A model generated the notes under the pieces. It was not told the origin of the DNA. It searched no databases and was given only the letters and a program-made list of their open reading frames with translations. From the NCBI RefSeq assembly GCF_963678635.1, contig NC_087062.1, forward strand, positions 45,717,758-45,781,757: 64,000 nucleotides of DNA, given 5' to 3'. This stretch comes from Symsagittifera roscoffensis. Lineage: Eukaryota; Xenacoelomorpha; Acoela; Convolutidae. Both the position numbers and the translations under genes were made by a program. Positions 23,541-35,500 of this stretch are shown in pieces (position 1 is the first letter of the stretch; each line of letters opens with the position of its first letter).

Positions 23541-24464
23541 GTTAATCACATTTAAAACGTATTTTTATATTTGAGCTCAGGACAACAAAATCTTTCAGAT
23601 GATACTGCAATTTGTTAACAACGCTTTGAAAGTTGACTAAATAAAAAAACCACCCCAAGCATAAATGTTCCGCACTTACATCGTTTATTAGCGAAACCTT
23701 GAATGTTTCATCTACTCTTTAACGTATTTGGAGTAGTAATCGCTTTCAATAAATTGATGAAAATTTTGAAAACAAAATGAAACCACTACACGCTTTGTTA
23801 AACACAAAATGATAGAGCTTCCTTATAGCAAAGCATAAATTTACCAAATAGCATATGTCAATTCAATTTACGACAACTTTTGAGATGATTTAAATCTCCG
23901 CTTACGCGTTAACAGCGCGAAATATTGCGCGTTAAATTATCTCAAATTTTTTAAGCCCCCTTACCTTCACAAAAATTGACAACAACTTATTTTTTTTGTT
24001 TTAGCTCAAAGTAACAGTACCTTCTGAACTCCGTAAAAATGGTTACTTGTGAAGTTCACTTTGGTCTGCAGAGAAAAAACCATCCCGAGAATAAATATTT
24101 CTTCACTGTCTTCGAAAGTCTGTTTCACACGCAAAAAGTTATCACACAATTCACACAATTGTTTGAAAAACTTTTTTTGTCAACCCGTGATACTTAATCA
24201 TGGAAAAATGGCTCCCTTTCAGTCAAATTTAGGACTTAATTTTGTTGAAAAAAAAACGCATTCATTCCTTTCCACGCCAAGTTAGGTAGTAATAAAGAAT
24301 ATCAATTTGCTGAACTATGAATGAATTAGTACCAATTAAAAAGAGCTGAATTTTTACTATAAAAGAGCTATCACGCAAAACTGGACCAAATGGGCGCCCA
24401 ATTTTGGTAAGATCTCTCGGTGATCTCATAAATGGCAAACCGATCCGGGTCGAGGTTTGCGATT

Positions 24465-24795
24465 TACGTTTCGCCGAGGCGGGTCGAACACAAATCAGAG
24501 TTCGATCGAAAATTCATAGTCGAGAAGGCCCCATAGTCGAACTCAGATCGAAACATTAAGTCAAACACAAAGTCGAAGCATAAAGTCGAACACAAAAGTG
24601 AAACATAAAGTGGAGTCGGTCGAAACATAAAGTCGAACACAAAGTCCTCTGTCGAAATGTTTTTTTTCTCGGTCGAACTTTGTCGAAATGTTTTTCCTCG
24701 GTCGAATATGTTCGAAACATAGACAGCTTGGTTCGAGTCGGTCGAAACATACAATTTTTGGTCGAGTCGGTCAAAACATAAACCGCACACTTCGA
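24465..24795. repeat. Degenerate minisatellite of GTCGAAACATAAA-type units
   Basis: Short units related to GTCGAAACATAAA, GTCGAACACAAA and GTCGGTCGAAACAT follow one another irregularly for about 330 bp. The unit size is near 12-13 bp, with insertions. Both reading directions give open but repetitive translation on the minus strand, which I take as a by-product of the repeat. Confidence 0.8.
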
Positions 24796-25774
24796 ACCTG
24801 GAAGCAAATACATGTTGATGAAAAATGAAAAATCTATTTTTGATATAATAATTGTCAATGCTGAATTTCATTATTTATGAGTAGCGACAAGTGTTTCATG
24901 CGTCAAGTCTTATGTTGTTTCAGCAGGTAATTTTCATGTTCGCGTTTTGTCGAAGTACCTAAAAGCTACTGTATTGATTTATTGCAAAAACATAAACTTC
25001 ACAAAACTTCACGAATTTCACGTAGATGAACAAAATATTAGCTAATTCTTTGAAAATTTGTTTAAATTATCATAGAAAACATCACAGTTTTAACATTCTC
25101 AGTTCACAGAGACCCAGTTGTTCGGGTTTTAAATGATAAGAGGTGATATGGATTTCTCAAGTGATACTATAAATCCCAACTATTATACAAAAACTTGAAA
25201 TTAAACATAAAATTCCATATCCGACCACCTCTTGATATCTCTAATACTCGATTGATTTTTATCTATTTGAACTTTGACAAAAAAAAATCAAATGATGCGA
25301 GTTATATGACAAAATATTTATCAGTTGTTAAACATCACATATCGATTCATTTTTTCGTCTTTAAACCTGAAATTTATTGTTACGATTTTTGTATTGAAAG
25401 AAACGGAATGTTTGTTCTCGGGGTGTTTTTTTTTCAGACAAATTTCGATTTTTTAACTAGTCAATTTTGACAAACTTTTTTAAATATCATTCGAGCTTTA
25501 TTTATATCAAGTAATTATCGCTGGCCAGAGCTTATACTTGAAAAGATATTTTACCTGTGAGAATTTTTCATAATGTTATGGGGGTTTAAAGATTGCCTTT
25601 TTGGCCAATTTGCAACAGTTAACGCGCAATATAATTCGCGCTATCAACGCGTGAGCGGAAACTTAATCCGTCTACGAAATTTTTCCGAATTGGTTGAAGG
25701 AAGCTTGTTTGCCACAAATGATTTGTTACTAGGAGCGAAACCTATCACTTTGTGCTTTATATTATCTGGTTGGG

Positions 25775-25925
25775 GGATGATTTTACCAAAAAATCTCAAA
25801 TTTCAGAAAAACAAATTCCTTTTATTTTTATTAAATGTTTTTTTTGTTAATACTTCTCCATAAACCTTAAAAGCATTCGGGATATTAAGGACTTCGCCTT
25901 GATACGATCAGCCTTGTTTCATTAC
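25775..25925. repeat. Dispersed repeat shared with 12715-12865
   Basis: The order GGGGGATGATTTTACC, AAAAAATCTCAAATT, CTTCTCCATAAACCTTAAA and GATCAGCCTTGTTTC parallels GGGGATGGTTTTCAC, AAAAAATCCCAAATT, CTGCTCCATAGATCTTAAA and GATCAGTCTTGTGCC at 12715-12865. The copies are strongly diverged. Confidence 0.5.
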
Positions 25926-25995
25926 TTGTCCTCGCTTCGCTGATATGTAACAGTCATAGATTTGAATTCACAATTGTGAGTCTTATTGCAGCCAA

Positions 25996-26330
25996 ACTGA
26001 AACTAGTATTTATATCCAATTATTTTATTGATAAATCTCTATAAAATACTTCTTACTGACCAATCATGATCCATAGCTAACACTTACAACTATATATATT
26101 CATTCAGAACAGAACTAAATTATTTAAGCAGGCAGTAACTCTTTCCAGAACAGTTCCCGATATCTTATCTCGCAAATATCAGTATACACAAGATCTAATG
26201 AATCTAGGAGATAAAAGAGTAAGATTAGGATAGGTATTAGACTAAGAAAATGCTCACATCTATTCTATTTGGCCGAAAATTGGATAGCGTGTTGAAAAGA
26301 CGGTGTATCTTATGAAGTATTACCTTATGA
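25996..26330. repeat. Direct repeat, left copy (partner 63315-63660)
   Basis: Shared landmarks in the same order and orientation are CTCTATAAAATACTTC, TCCAGAACAGTTCC, TATCTCGCAAATA, AGGAGATAAAAGAGTAAGAT and TATTAGACTAAGAA. Divergence is high (roughly 15-20% by eye plus indels). The two copies bracket the tandem 4.17-kb units, so they could be old terminal repeats of the element those units came from, or an unrelated dispersed repeat. Confidence 0.7.
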
Positions 26331-26928
26331 AAATACAAAATTTATTTAATATAAAATTTTAAATTTGTTTTTTTTTATTTTATAAAAAGTTCTTGTTTCT
26401 CAGGGACCCAGTTCCTCTTCTTCTCACCCATCAGATGTCTTTGTTTCCTCATCCAAAAAATAGCACATAATCACTTAAAACAAATATCATTTATATCTTT
26501 AACTTTTTTTACAAATCCCTCTTAGAATTCTAACCTTTTCTTAATCTTCAACCTTCAATTTAAAATCTTGTCAAGGCCTATCCTTGTTCTAAACAACCTA
26601 ATTTTTCCTTAAACCAGATCATCACGGCTATCCTTTTAATTTATTTGATCATCGATGCTTTGATCCCCCGCCTCTTAATTCAAGTGTCTGACGGCAATTC
26701 ACTCTCCAACTTTTACCAATGACTCATGACTATATGAAAATTTTCAAAAAACTAACCATATTATTTAAGACAAACAGTGAAGAACTTCCGTTACTCATCG
26801 TTCACTTGAGCCCCTCCTCCTAGTCGACCCAGGCTAAAGCAAATCCTAAAATTAGTAAGACCTCAAATATTGCTTAATGATCTACTTGTGTTCTAATCAT
26901 ACCTGAACCTTATGGATTGACTTACTAT
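26331..26928. other. AT-rich stretch with no gene seen
   Basis: No coding region, repeat or RNA gene was recognised between the diverged direct repeat and the start of the tandem unit. It is C/T-rich on the plus strand. Confidence 0.4.
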
Positions 26929-27654
26929 TCTCCAACTCTTAATCACTAATCACACCCTAAGTAGGACTAAGTTTTTTTTATAGAACTTAACCACTTGCGA
27001 AAGTATCCAATCCATTTAACGAAATGATATACTTTCTCTCCAACCCGTTTATACTCGACAATCTATACCAAAAATTAATTAATCTTTTTTTCACAATTCT
27101 TAGACTCCATCCGGAAAAAACTCACCGATAGTGAAACATCATAAATAGTAAAAATTGATTTACAAAAAATTCTAACATGACTTATTACAAACTATTCCCA
27201 ACACAATTTAGACCTAATTTCACAGGCAAGAAAAAAATCAGACAAAACAATACTAGCAGACCAAACAGTGTATGTGTGGGACCCTGAATGGTCTCATATG
27301 TAACTGTTTAACATTCCAAATGATAACTCAAGCGCTGCAATTACAACTATTTCGGTACAAGGAGATTATTCAAGAGTAATTCCACTCACAAATGACACCA
27401 CACCCTTAAACTATAACGCAATTTTTAAAGAGAGGACGAGCAACAATAGTTCAAATTCAACATTCATTATTACACAGGAAATCTTTAACGGTACTAGATT
27501 TTAATAAAACAAGATATCCGAACTACATCACGCTTTATAGGCAAAAAAAGTTGAGTTGAAACACTATCATAACAACACAACAAAGTATCTTCCCTATTCG
27601 TCCAACCCTTACGTACCACATAACAAAAATGACATTCTTTTTCCACCAAAGAAA
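26929..27654. repeat. Tandem unit A, left part (interrupted by the giant LTR element)
   Basis: This 726-bp segment matches 57332-58058 almost perfectly. It ends at CCACCAAAGAAA, exactly where the giant element begins. Its continuation lies on the far side of the insertion at 53887-57331. Confidence 0.92.
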
Positions 27655-28574
27655 TGTAACATTCGCCCGGAAGATACATATCGACGGATAACAAAACTAA
27701 GTCTTAAGACGACTGGCTAGCGTCTAAACAGAGCTTTGCATGTTTTTCACCGTCTCTACCAAGCCAGTACTTTTCGGTGGTCTTTCTTACATCAGGTCGA
27801 CAAAAACGTTACTGTTCTCCGGCTTCGACCAGAACGCTCAAATTAACTGAATTACATGCAAAATTAGTGAGCTCATGGCTGGGTCTCAGTATCCCCAGAC
27901 CACGAGGTCACTCCTAAAAATAGGGCTACTACTTATTATATTACTATTGTTTTTGTTCAGTAGATAAAAACCATCATCTCCATCGAAGATGGATCAACCC
28001 TTTCCCCCAACTCCTAGCACCTCATCCTTGTCAAAACTAATCAAAATATCAGTTAAATTCAAATCAGGACATGACAGGATGCTAAAAGTTTATGTGAGTT
28101 AATAAAAGTTTCCGTCCCGAGACCCTTCCGGATTCTTGAATCCGCTGAATCAAGCTCCCCACTCTTGATTTCTTGCTAATCCGGAAGGCTGGTTCTCACC
28201 CTTCACCGTTGTTGGCAACGGCCTTGCAACTATTGTAGCAGCACAATAGTTGCAACTCGGAACGCTCTCTGCTATTCTGTAGTTCGTTGTCGTTCTCCAA
28301 TCTCGATTTTCGTACTGTTCGCAATCGCAGATAAAAGTTGTTCTGTTTTTCACTCGCTTTTTGTTAAAATGGCCGTTTCAGCATTTCTCAGAAATGTGAC
28401 GTCATCATTCGAATCTTTGAAAATTTAAAATACTAGAATATTCTAGCCCTCACCGTTTGGCTAAACGTTCCAATAACGTCGCTAATCCTTCGAAATCATC
28501 AACTCAGAAGGCTTACTGCTCAAAATTCGAATCCTGCATAAATTGCATTTTGGCCATTCTGGTCGAATGTCACA
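27655..28574 (-). repeat. 3' LTR of the giant LTR element
   Basis: This 920-bp repeat is bounded by TGTAACATTCGC on the plus strand and GAATGTCACA at the other end, giving TG...CA ends in either direction. It matches 52967-53886 with only about three differences. On the element strand it is preceded by the purine tract GGGGAGTA. Small frames within the LTR are not considered genes. Confidence 0.95.
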
Positions 28575-29552
28575 TACTCCCCGGACAGTCCGGTCAATGT
28601 CCTCATTGAATCGCGCAATGTTCTAAATGGTTACAGTGTCATCGAAGAGAATTTACAAAATGCACGAAATTACTTTTACCTACGTCACATCGACTCACTG
28701 CAGAATATAAATGGCATCATACTACATCACTATAGCCTTCAAATTCTTTCATTAATCTGCACATTGAGGATATGACTTAAGATAAAACATATTTTCTGAC
28801 TTCCAGTGTCAATGTCCCGATTAAAGCTTTTTCTCCTAGATTTAAAAGGTGTTGGCTTGCAGGACAGTCCTGCCAACCAACAAGCTAAAATTATCCTACT
28901 TTGCTCCTTCCCCTCGGAAATCTTGCTTGTTTATTGTCCTGAATATTAAAACCAAGAAACCTTGTGGTTAGAAAGAACAATGCAACAACCTCCCTCCTCA
29001 AGAAGTTACTCAAGTTTTTCATGTCACCACAAAGTGATCAGTCTTCCTAAGTGATTAAAAACAATCATGCAGGCTGGAATATTTAAATATACTCTTCCCT
29101 CAAGCCTTTCTAAATAAATAATAAGTGAGTGTCTCTAAAGCCACTTCAACTAAAACCAAAATGCAAATTTACAAATGCAACAATTTCAAAACTCAACTAA
29201 ATGTTTCAGTTTTCAATTACAACTTGGTTGCTTGGTTTCTCACTTGAGTTTTTCACACACATAAAACAATTCTGAGTTTTGACTTTTCTTCATCATTCCT
29301 TTGTTCTCCTCTTTTTTCGTCGTTTAGAAGTTCTAAAACTTCTAAATTCTTCTAATTTTCTTTCTTGCCGCCTCTTGTTTTCTCGACCATTCGTCAATGC
29401 TCCATTTCCTCCTCTTGTGACACTGACTCCGCACTTTCGGTTTCCGTGTCTTGTAGCACGTCATTGACTATCCTGACGCTGTTGGAAGCCGTCCTCCAAC
29501 ACTTCTGCTCTTCCACCCTCTGTTTACAGCAAGGTAGGGGATCCACGTTTGA
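28575..29552 (-). other. 3' untranslated region of the giant element, with hairpins and purine tract
   Basis: There is no coding sequence between the last accessory frame and the 3' LTR. Two hairpins with a CAG loop are visible: CCGGACAGTCCGG (28581-28593) directly beside the purine tract, and GCAGGACAGTCCTGC (28859-28873). The stem of the second can extend through GTTGG/CCAAC (28851-28881). The purine tract GGGGAGTA abuts the LTR. Hairpins here could affect 3' end formation, priming of plus-strand DNA, or packaging. Confidence 0.6.
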
Positions 29553-32500
29553 TTATCTGTTTCTACAGAAGCTGTTGTGGAGACACAACGTCACGTTTCT
29601 CTCCAAATCTTCTTTCAGCATCTCTGCCTTCTCATTTCCACTACGCTCGCTCGTCCTGGAAATTCTTTTCACAGCGGTGGTCACTGCATTCCGATGGGTC
29701 ACGAAAGCTCGCTTGAAAGCTCCTGCCCCAATGTCCAGCTGATATTCACTGTACACTCTGCCATGTTTCGACATATGCTTTTTCGCATACTCGTACAACC
29801 ATGCAGTCATGTTAGCTCTGAACCATGTCATCAATCGTTTTCTTGCCCATATCTTCTTCACTTCCATCGGAATGTTTAGAACTTTGCACATTGTCTCAAA
29901 AAGATCTAAATCTTTTAGACAATCTAATTTCTGCAATTGTTCTCTCGTCGGTGCCTCCTGTCTATTATTTTCTCTCACATGAGCTTCCAGCCATCGCATC
30001 GCCATCATAACTCCCACTATCACTATTGTTATGGGCTGTGATGAATCTGGTAAACCCATGGAGAGCAACTCTCCAGAGTCCCAGATCAACACCAGATTAC
30101 TACGCTTGGGATACCACCAGGTCTGCAGCAAGCAGTGGCAAGGAAACTCGTCATGTGTCAACATGATACTCCTCCAATTGCGCTTTCCTGAAGCTTCCAG
30201 CAATGGTTCCACTTCCATCATCACTCGGTGGATTTCATCATTCTCATCTACTGCATTGTAATCTGTGACAGTTGATCCTCTCTGTTTCTGTTTTTCAAAG
30301 TCACTGAAGTTCCCGCTCACATATCCCATGAACTTCTTTCCTAGTATTGACTCCAACTCCTCTTTGGTTCTCTCTGGAACTGCTGAGAACATCTTACATA
30401 GTAACTCGTAAGACTTTTCAGACATTCTCGCCAATCTCACGCACTTTGGCACTGAGAAAGCTTGATCCACGATCGTTCTTGTACTCTTCACGTCCACAGC
30501 CTCGAAATGTACAGGGTATCTGCTCTTGCACATTGGAGCCAACGTTGAACCCACCAAATATCGTGCTCCTGATGGTCTACAATAAGTTTCGCTGTGTCTG
30601 ATGTTCATCTCTGTTTCGATTGCTTCCCTCCATTTTCCTATATACTTCTGCTCAGTCTGCAGAACTCCTGGGAATACTTCTACGCTGATGGCTGTGACCA
30701 TCTCATGTTTCTGTTCTAGATTCAATAGTGACTCTAAAGAACCAAACATGCTGTAGAATCCTAGTGCTGTCACTAGATTCACATCGGTTCCTCCATGGCA
30801 ATCTGCTATCAGTTCCGTTTCCGTTCTTGCTTTCATCACTACATTTCCAAACAATACTGTCAACTGCTTGTGTTGTTTCTCCAGGGTTTTCACACAGTCT
30901 AGACTTCCACAAACGTGACCCTCTAGTCCACAGACTTCCGCCAGACAGCTACCAGGTTTGACCCAGTCTTCTGGTCCCCAGCCAGGCAACTCCACTTTAT
31001 CTTCTCCTTTGCTCTTAGAGGCTGTTATCATCACATTATATATGATGTTGAGGTCACGCAGGTTACAGTCCGCATTCAGTTCCCTCTGTATGTCTTGTGT
31101 CGCCCGTAATATTGAGTCAGCGCTGGGACTAGGACACCATGATGGCTTCATCAATTCCCACACTGCCATCAAGCTCGTTCTCAGTAATTCATCTGAGAAT
31201 CCCAACCCAAATTCCACTCTCTTGTCGGATTTTGGTACTGAAGGTGCAGTCACCTCTTCTTCCAAGACCAGTCCCAATTTGGCCTGTGGATTGTTAACGC
31301 TCTTGATCGTTACAATTCTGGACGTCCAGAACCTTAGTAACACCGCCTGCTCATAATCAAAGAAGCAATCACGTATGTCTTCACTCAGGAAAGGATTGTA
31401 CGCTATCCCTATGATCCCGGACACATAGCTATATGACTTCTTCTTGATCGGTCCACAGTATTCACTGGATTTCGGCAATGCTCCCATAGATTCTTTAGTG
31501 AGCCTCAACTCCTTGTTTGAGAATCTCCTGATCTCGTCTATCTTTTTCATGGGTTCCAATTCTTCAGGTTCTTTCATGTTCACCCTCATCGGTTTACTTT
31601 GCTGCATATCCAGCATTGCTAGTAAGAACATGGCTTTCGTTCGCTCATCGCCTTCCCTTAACATTTTAACACAAGTGTTTAATGCAGGTACTGAGATCTG
31701 CTCTATCAGGAATCGAATGAAACAGAGAGCGTCTCTCCGCTTTGCACACGCTACTGCTGCTCCCTCCTGGACTATCAGATCCCTCAGATTCGTCATAAGG
31801 AAAACTTTTTCCTCCTTTGATCTCTTCCTTTCTTCTGAATCATATTCTTCGCGAGTCAGTCCCATCATGCACCAGGCGAGCCTGAGTTGTAATTCTGTCC
31901 TTACGTAAGGTACTGCCACGAGAGCATGTATTCTTGGCGTAGTCCTCATTTCTTCTTCGAAATACCTCAATACTACTGCTTTCCATGGAAGGCTCACTAA
32001 CTGCTCGATCGTCTCCGCCTCTACGTCAGACGACGCCAAAGTTCCATACGCCTTCTGCTTGAGGGTGGTGCCTTGCAACATCGTTTCCAGATAACCCTCC
32101 ATGGCTTTTTCGTCTTCCAGGGCCATTACATACCCTCTAGCCGAGTTCCGGTATTCCAACATCTCCATGTATCCACCGGTGGGTTCATCTATCGACACTG
32201 TCTCCGACACTGTTAGTCGGTTGTATTCCACTGGTGTCAGTTGTCCTGCAACACTTCCTTTTCCATGATTCATGGGAGATGGTTTGAAGTCCCTCATTTT
32301 ACTCTCTCCACATTGACTGAGTATTTCCATTTCTAAAGTTGCTCCAGTCAGAGTGCGGTCACTCCTTTTGGATTTATAACCGGTTGACTTTATCCCTGCC
32401 ATGAGAATGGGTGGCACCATCGCTATATCACTTAATATTCTATCTGTGCCGGACAATTGATAATCACCTTGCCCCAAATCCATAACTTCTTCGACTCGCT

Positions 32501-35500
32501 TCCTTTTCGCTGAGTTACCAGCTTTCATCGATATTTCTGAATCCACTTTCGTCTTTCCAATTCTCCTCGGCATCACTCTGCTGCCTAACTTCATTTTCAT
32601 CGCATTGATTTTATCAATCACCATTTTTGATCGCATCGTTCCTCTCCTGGTCCTTGACAGGTACACCACCTCTCCTTCATTGTCCTGCGGTGTCATCTTG
32701 ATGGGAGAATTCACTTCACTCTCATCAGTGGCTGAGTCGATCAATAACTCACTCAGTCTCCCTTCACACTCATCAAGCTTGTCAAGTACTTCTCTCATCA
32801 AGGGTTGATTGAGACCTGTTTTGAGAATGGACTGGGTCCCATAGCTCTGAATCACAGTCCAGACTTCTTCCATGAACGCCACTCTGTCCAGCTTACATCC
32901 CGTCCTACTCTCGTGGTCTCGGTGATGTACTTCCCATTCTTCTTCGGGCAGCGTTCCCAAGAAAGGTACTCTGGCTGAGGCCTCTATTCTTCTCCTCCGA
33001 GGTGATTCCATGAGGATTCTCTGATCGTTATTTCTTGTATTGCCAGGAGAGCTGCTCTCCGGCAAATTCCGTTTCATCTCCTCAAAGGCTGACGGAGGTT
33101 CCAGTGTCGAGATGCCTTCATCCGCTGGCTCAGTCGTTTCCAACGTGTCTGCATTATTCTCAAGATCACTGAAGATATTGAAATCCAGGCTGGATGTTCC
33201 TCCTGTCGATGCCCTGTCGTCCTCCCCACCAGCTTGATCTTGTTGCATGGGTTCTTCAGTCTGACGGTTTCCACCCTGTCCGTCATCTCCTTCTGACTTG
33301 TCCCTATTCGAGTTCGATGGTCCTTGTTTGTCATTGTCAGCTTCTTCCTGGAATCTCGGTATGAGCAATGTACCGGCTGATTTATCTTCCTCTTCTCCAT
33401 GGACCACTTTGATTTCTTCGCAGCCGAAGGGTGCTAGGAAAATTCTCGTCTGCAATACTCCCGCAGCTTTCATCTCTTTTCTCACACTGGTCAGGATTAC
33501 TGAGGCTTCAGGCAATTCAGTCCTGCCTCTCATCCTCATTGGAGCTAAGCCTAGTCCCCTCCATTCCTCATCAAATCCTTCAGGCTTGGGAGTAGCAGCG
33601 TTGCTTATTCGCCTTCTCGTCGCTTGATCCGTGTACGCAAATCGTGTGTACTGTAACACGGCGGCATTTCTCCCCACGAAGTATGGATCCATCGTCGCCG
33701 AGAAATTCCCTACTCTCCTTTCATTGGTTTCGAATGCTCTCAACCTAGGAGTTTGTACTACGGAGACTGCTCCGAGCAACATCCTTCTAATCAGAGGGAA
33801 TTCAGGGATTGCTTCGGGTAGCTTCTTGTAATCGCCCCAGTCCTTCGTCTCTTCTCTCACCTTGTGATACGCTGCTGTGAGACGAGGCACTCTGGTCATT
33901 TCACCATTCGTTTTGTCATAGGGCCTCAGATTCCAAAGCTTTGGAAACACCTCGATGTGCCCTCTTTCTACTTCTCCCATGCGGTCACAGAAGTGATCGT
34001 CAAAATTGATGACTGTCATCTCTGGCTCCGATATTTTTGCAAATAACAGATCTTCACTCATGAGCTCTCGCAATGCGTGCTGCTCACACCAGTTCAGTGT
34101 ACTACCGTCCACTGCCGATATGAGGTTCAGGTGCAACACCGACCTCCTATATGCTTCCACTTTAACGTCAGGGAACGCAAAGGTGACTGCTGGTCCATAG
34201 ATCACTGTCACGAACTCCGTGACTCCTCTGATCAGCGCCAAGGGATCGATTCTCATAGCTAAGCTCAAATCTGTTAACAGCGGCATGCCTCCAACATGTC
34301 GTCTAACATCTTCCTCTCTTTCAATTGTCTCGTCTTCTCCGGTTCCAAAGCGATTTTGCTGCAAGAGATACTGGATAAGAGTGTGTCTCAGGTCTCTTAT
34401 TTTGTTCCACGAGTCTGTGGATTTCTTCATATCCAGATTCCTCATTCTCTCTTTCATCTGCTCTGGACAACGTGCCAGTTTCATCAGTCCTCTCAAGTTT
34501 CCGTGGGTTATTGCGATCAATGTCAGAAGTCCATCTAGTCGCAGGTTCTGTATTCCATCCGTAAGCAGTATCACCGGTCCTTTCACGAAATTCTCCGCTC
34601 CAAATGTCACGAACAAGGCTATTAATTCCACTATCGATACTTTCACTACCGCTTGGAGGAATTCCTTTATCAAGTAGTGCGAGACTTTCGGGTAGACTTT
34701 TGCCAAGAAGGACGCGGTCCATCCGGCTCCCAACCCTTCTAGCATGCTGTCTGTCCTTTCAAATCCCTCCTGTCCTTTCACTTCCTGGGTCCAGAAGGTT
34801 TCCAGAGTAATCTGACACATTCTGTTCACGAACTCAGCTGTCTTTTCTCCGGCATTTTCCGCCAGGTTCACCTCCTTCAACAAGTAGGCGTGTATCTTAG
34901 TGATCATTACTGGGCCTTGCTGAAAAGCATCTGCACCCAATGCCGCTACTCTCGGATTCAGGTGTAGCCACTGGTTTGCTTCCGGCTTGGTTCTCAGCAC
35001 CATCGCTTCCAGATGAGCTCTCGTCTCCAGTGAATTCTTTCTTCTCGTATCTTCACTCGCCACTTCCATTGCTCGGAACCACAAGTCGTTGGACATCGCC
35101 GTGATCACTCGATGGTCGTCATCTATTCCTGGTTTCAGTTTGAGTTGCCGACTGAAGTTGGACAGTTCCAACCCCAGCACTTCGTCCAACACCAACATGT
35201 GTAGCGCGTGGTCCTTGAACCCTCTCATCGCGTTTGAGATATATGACCATACTGCAGGCAGTTCAGCCTTAAGTGGCCTCAGGTTCTCCATTTCTATCAT
35301 GCGATTCGGGGCTGATATGATCACATCATATTTTCCCTCCGAAAGTAAGGCTACCATTGCATACACAAATTTCAGTCCATCCGGGAGATATGCATATCCC
35401 GGAGACAACGCAAATACTACTCTCAACGTCACTTTATTGAATGATCCCTCCTTTGTCGCGTCTACCACTTCACCCATTGACTCCAGGATGTCTTTTATCG

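Larger units (their letters stand above)
23560..25955. repeat. Diverged dispersed repeats, including an inverted pair
   Basis: The GC-rich core ACGCGTTAACAGCGCG at 23907, followed by AAATATTGCGCGTTAA, is mirrored at about 25619-25663 (TTAACGCGCAATATAATTC, then AACGCGTGAGCGG). Shorter matches outside it (CTATCACTTTGTG against its complement) suggest diverged inverted copies about 1.7 kb apart. A related motif around AAAACCATCCC/GGGGATGATTTT occurs near 23645, 24080, 25775 and 12730. No coding region was recognised between the arms. Confidence 0.4.

Noticed and set aside
24464-24871. Minus-strand frame over the GTCGAAAC repeats
   Set aside because: The repetitive translation comes from the minisatellite, with no non-repeat coding support.
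28150-28353. Small frame inside the LTRs with a Cys-rich stretch
   Set aside because: It lies within both LTRs, has no family match, and is not equally open in the two copies; treated as LTR sequence.
29900-30050. A third SGNH-like motif (LIWDSGELL ... ITIVIVG) near the C-terminus of the accessory region
   Set aside because: It resembles the block I and III strands only loosely and lacks the GxND and DxxH pattern; too weak to claim.
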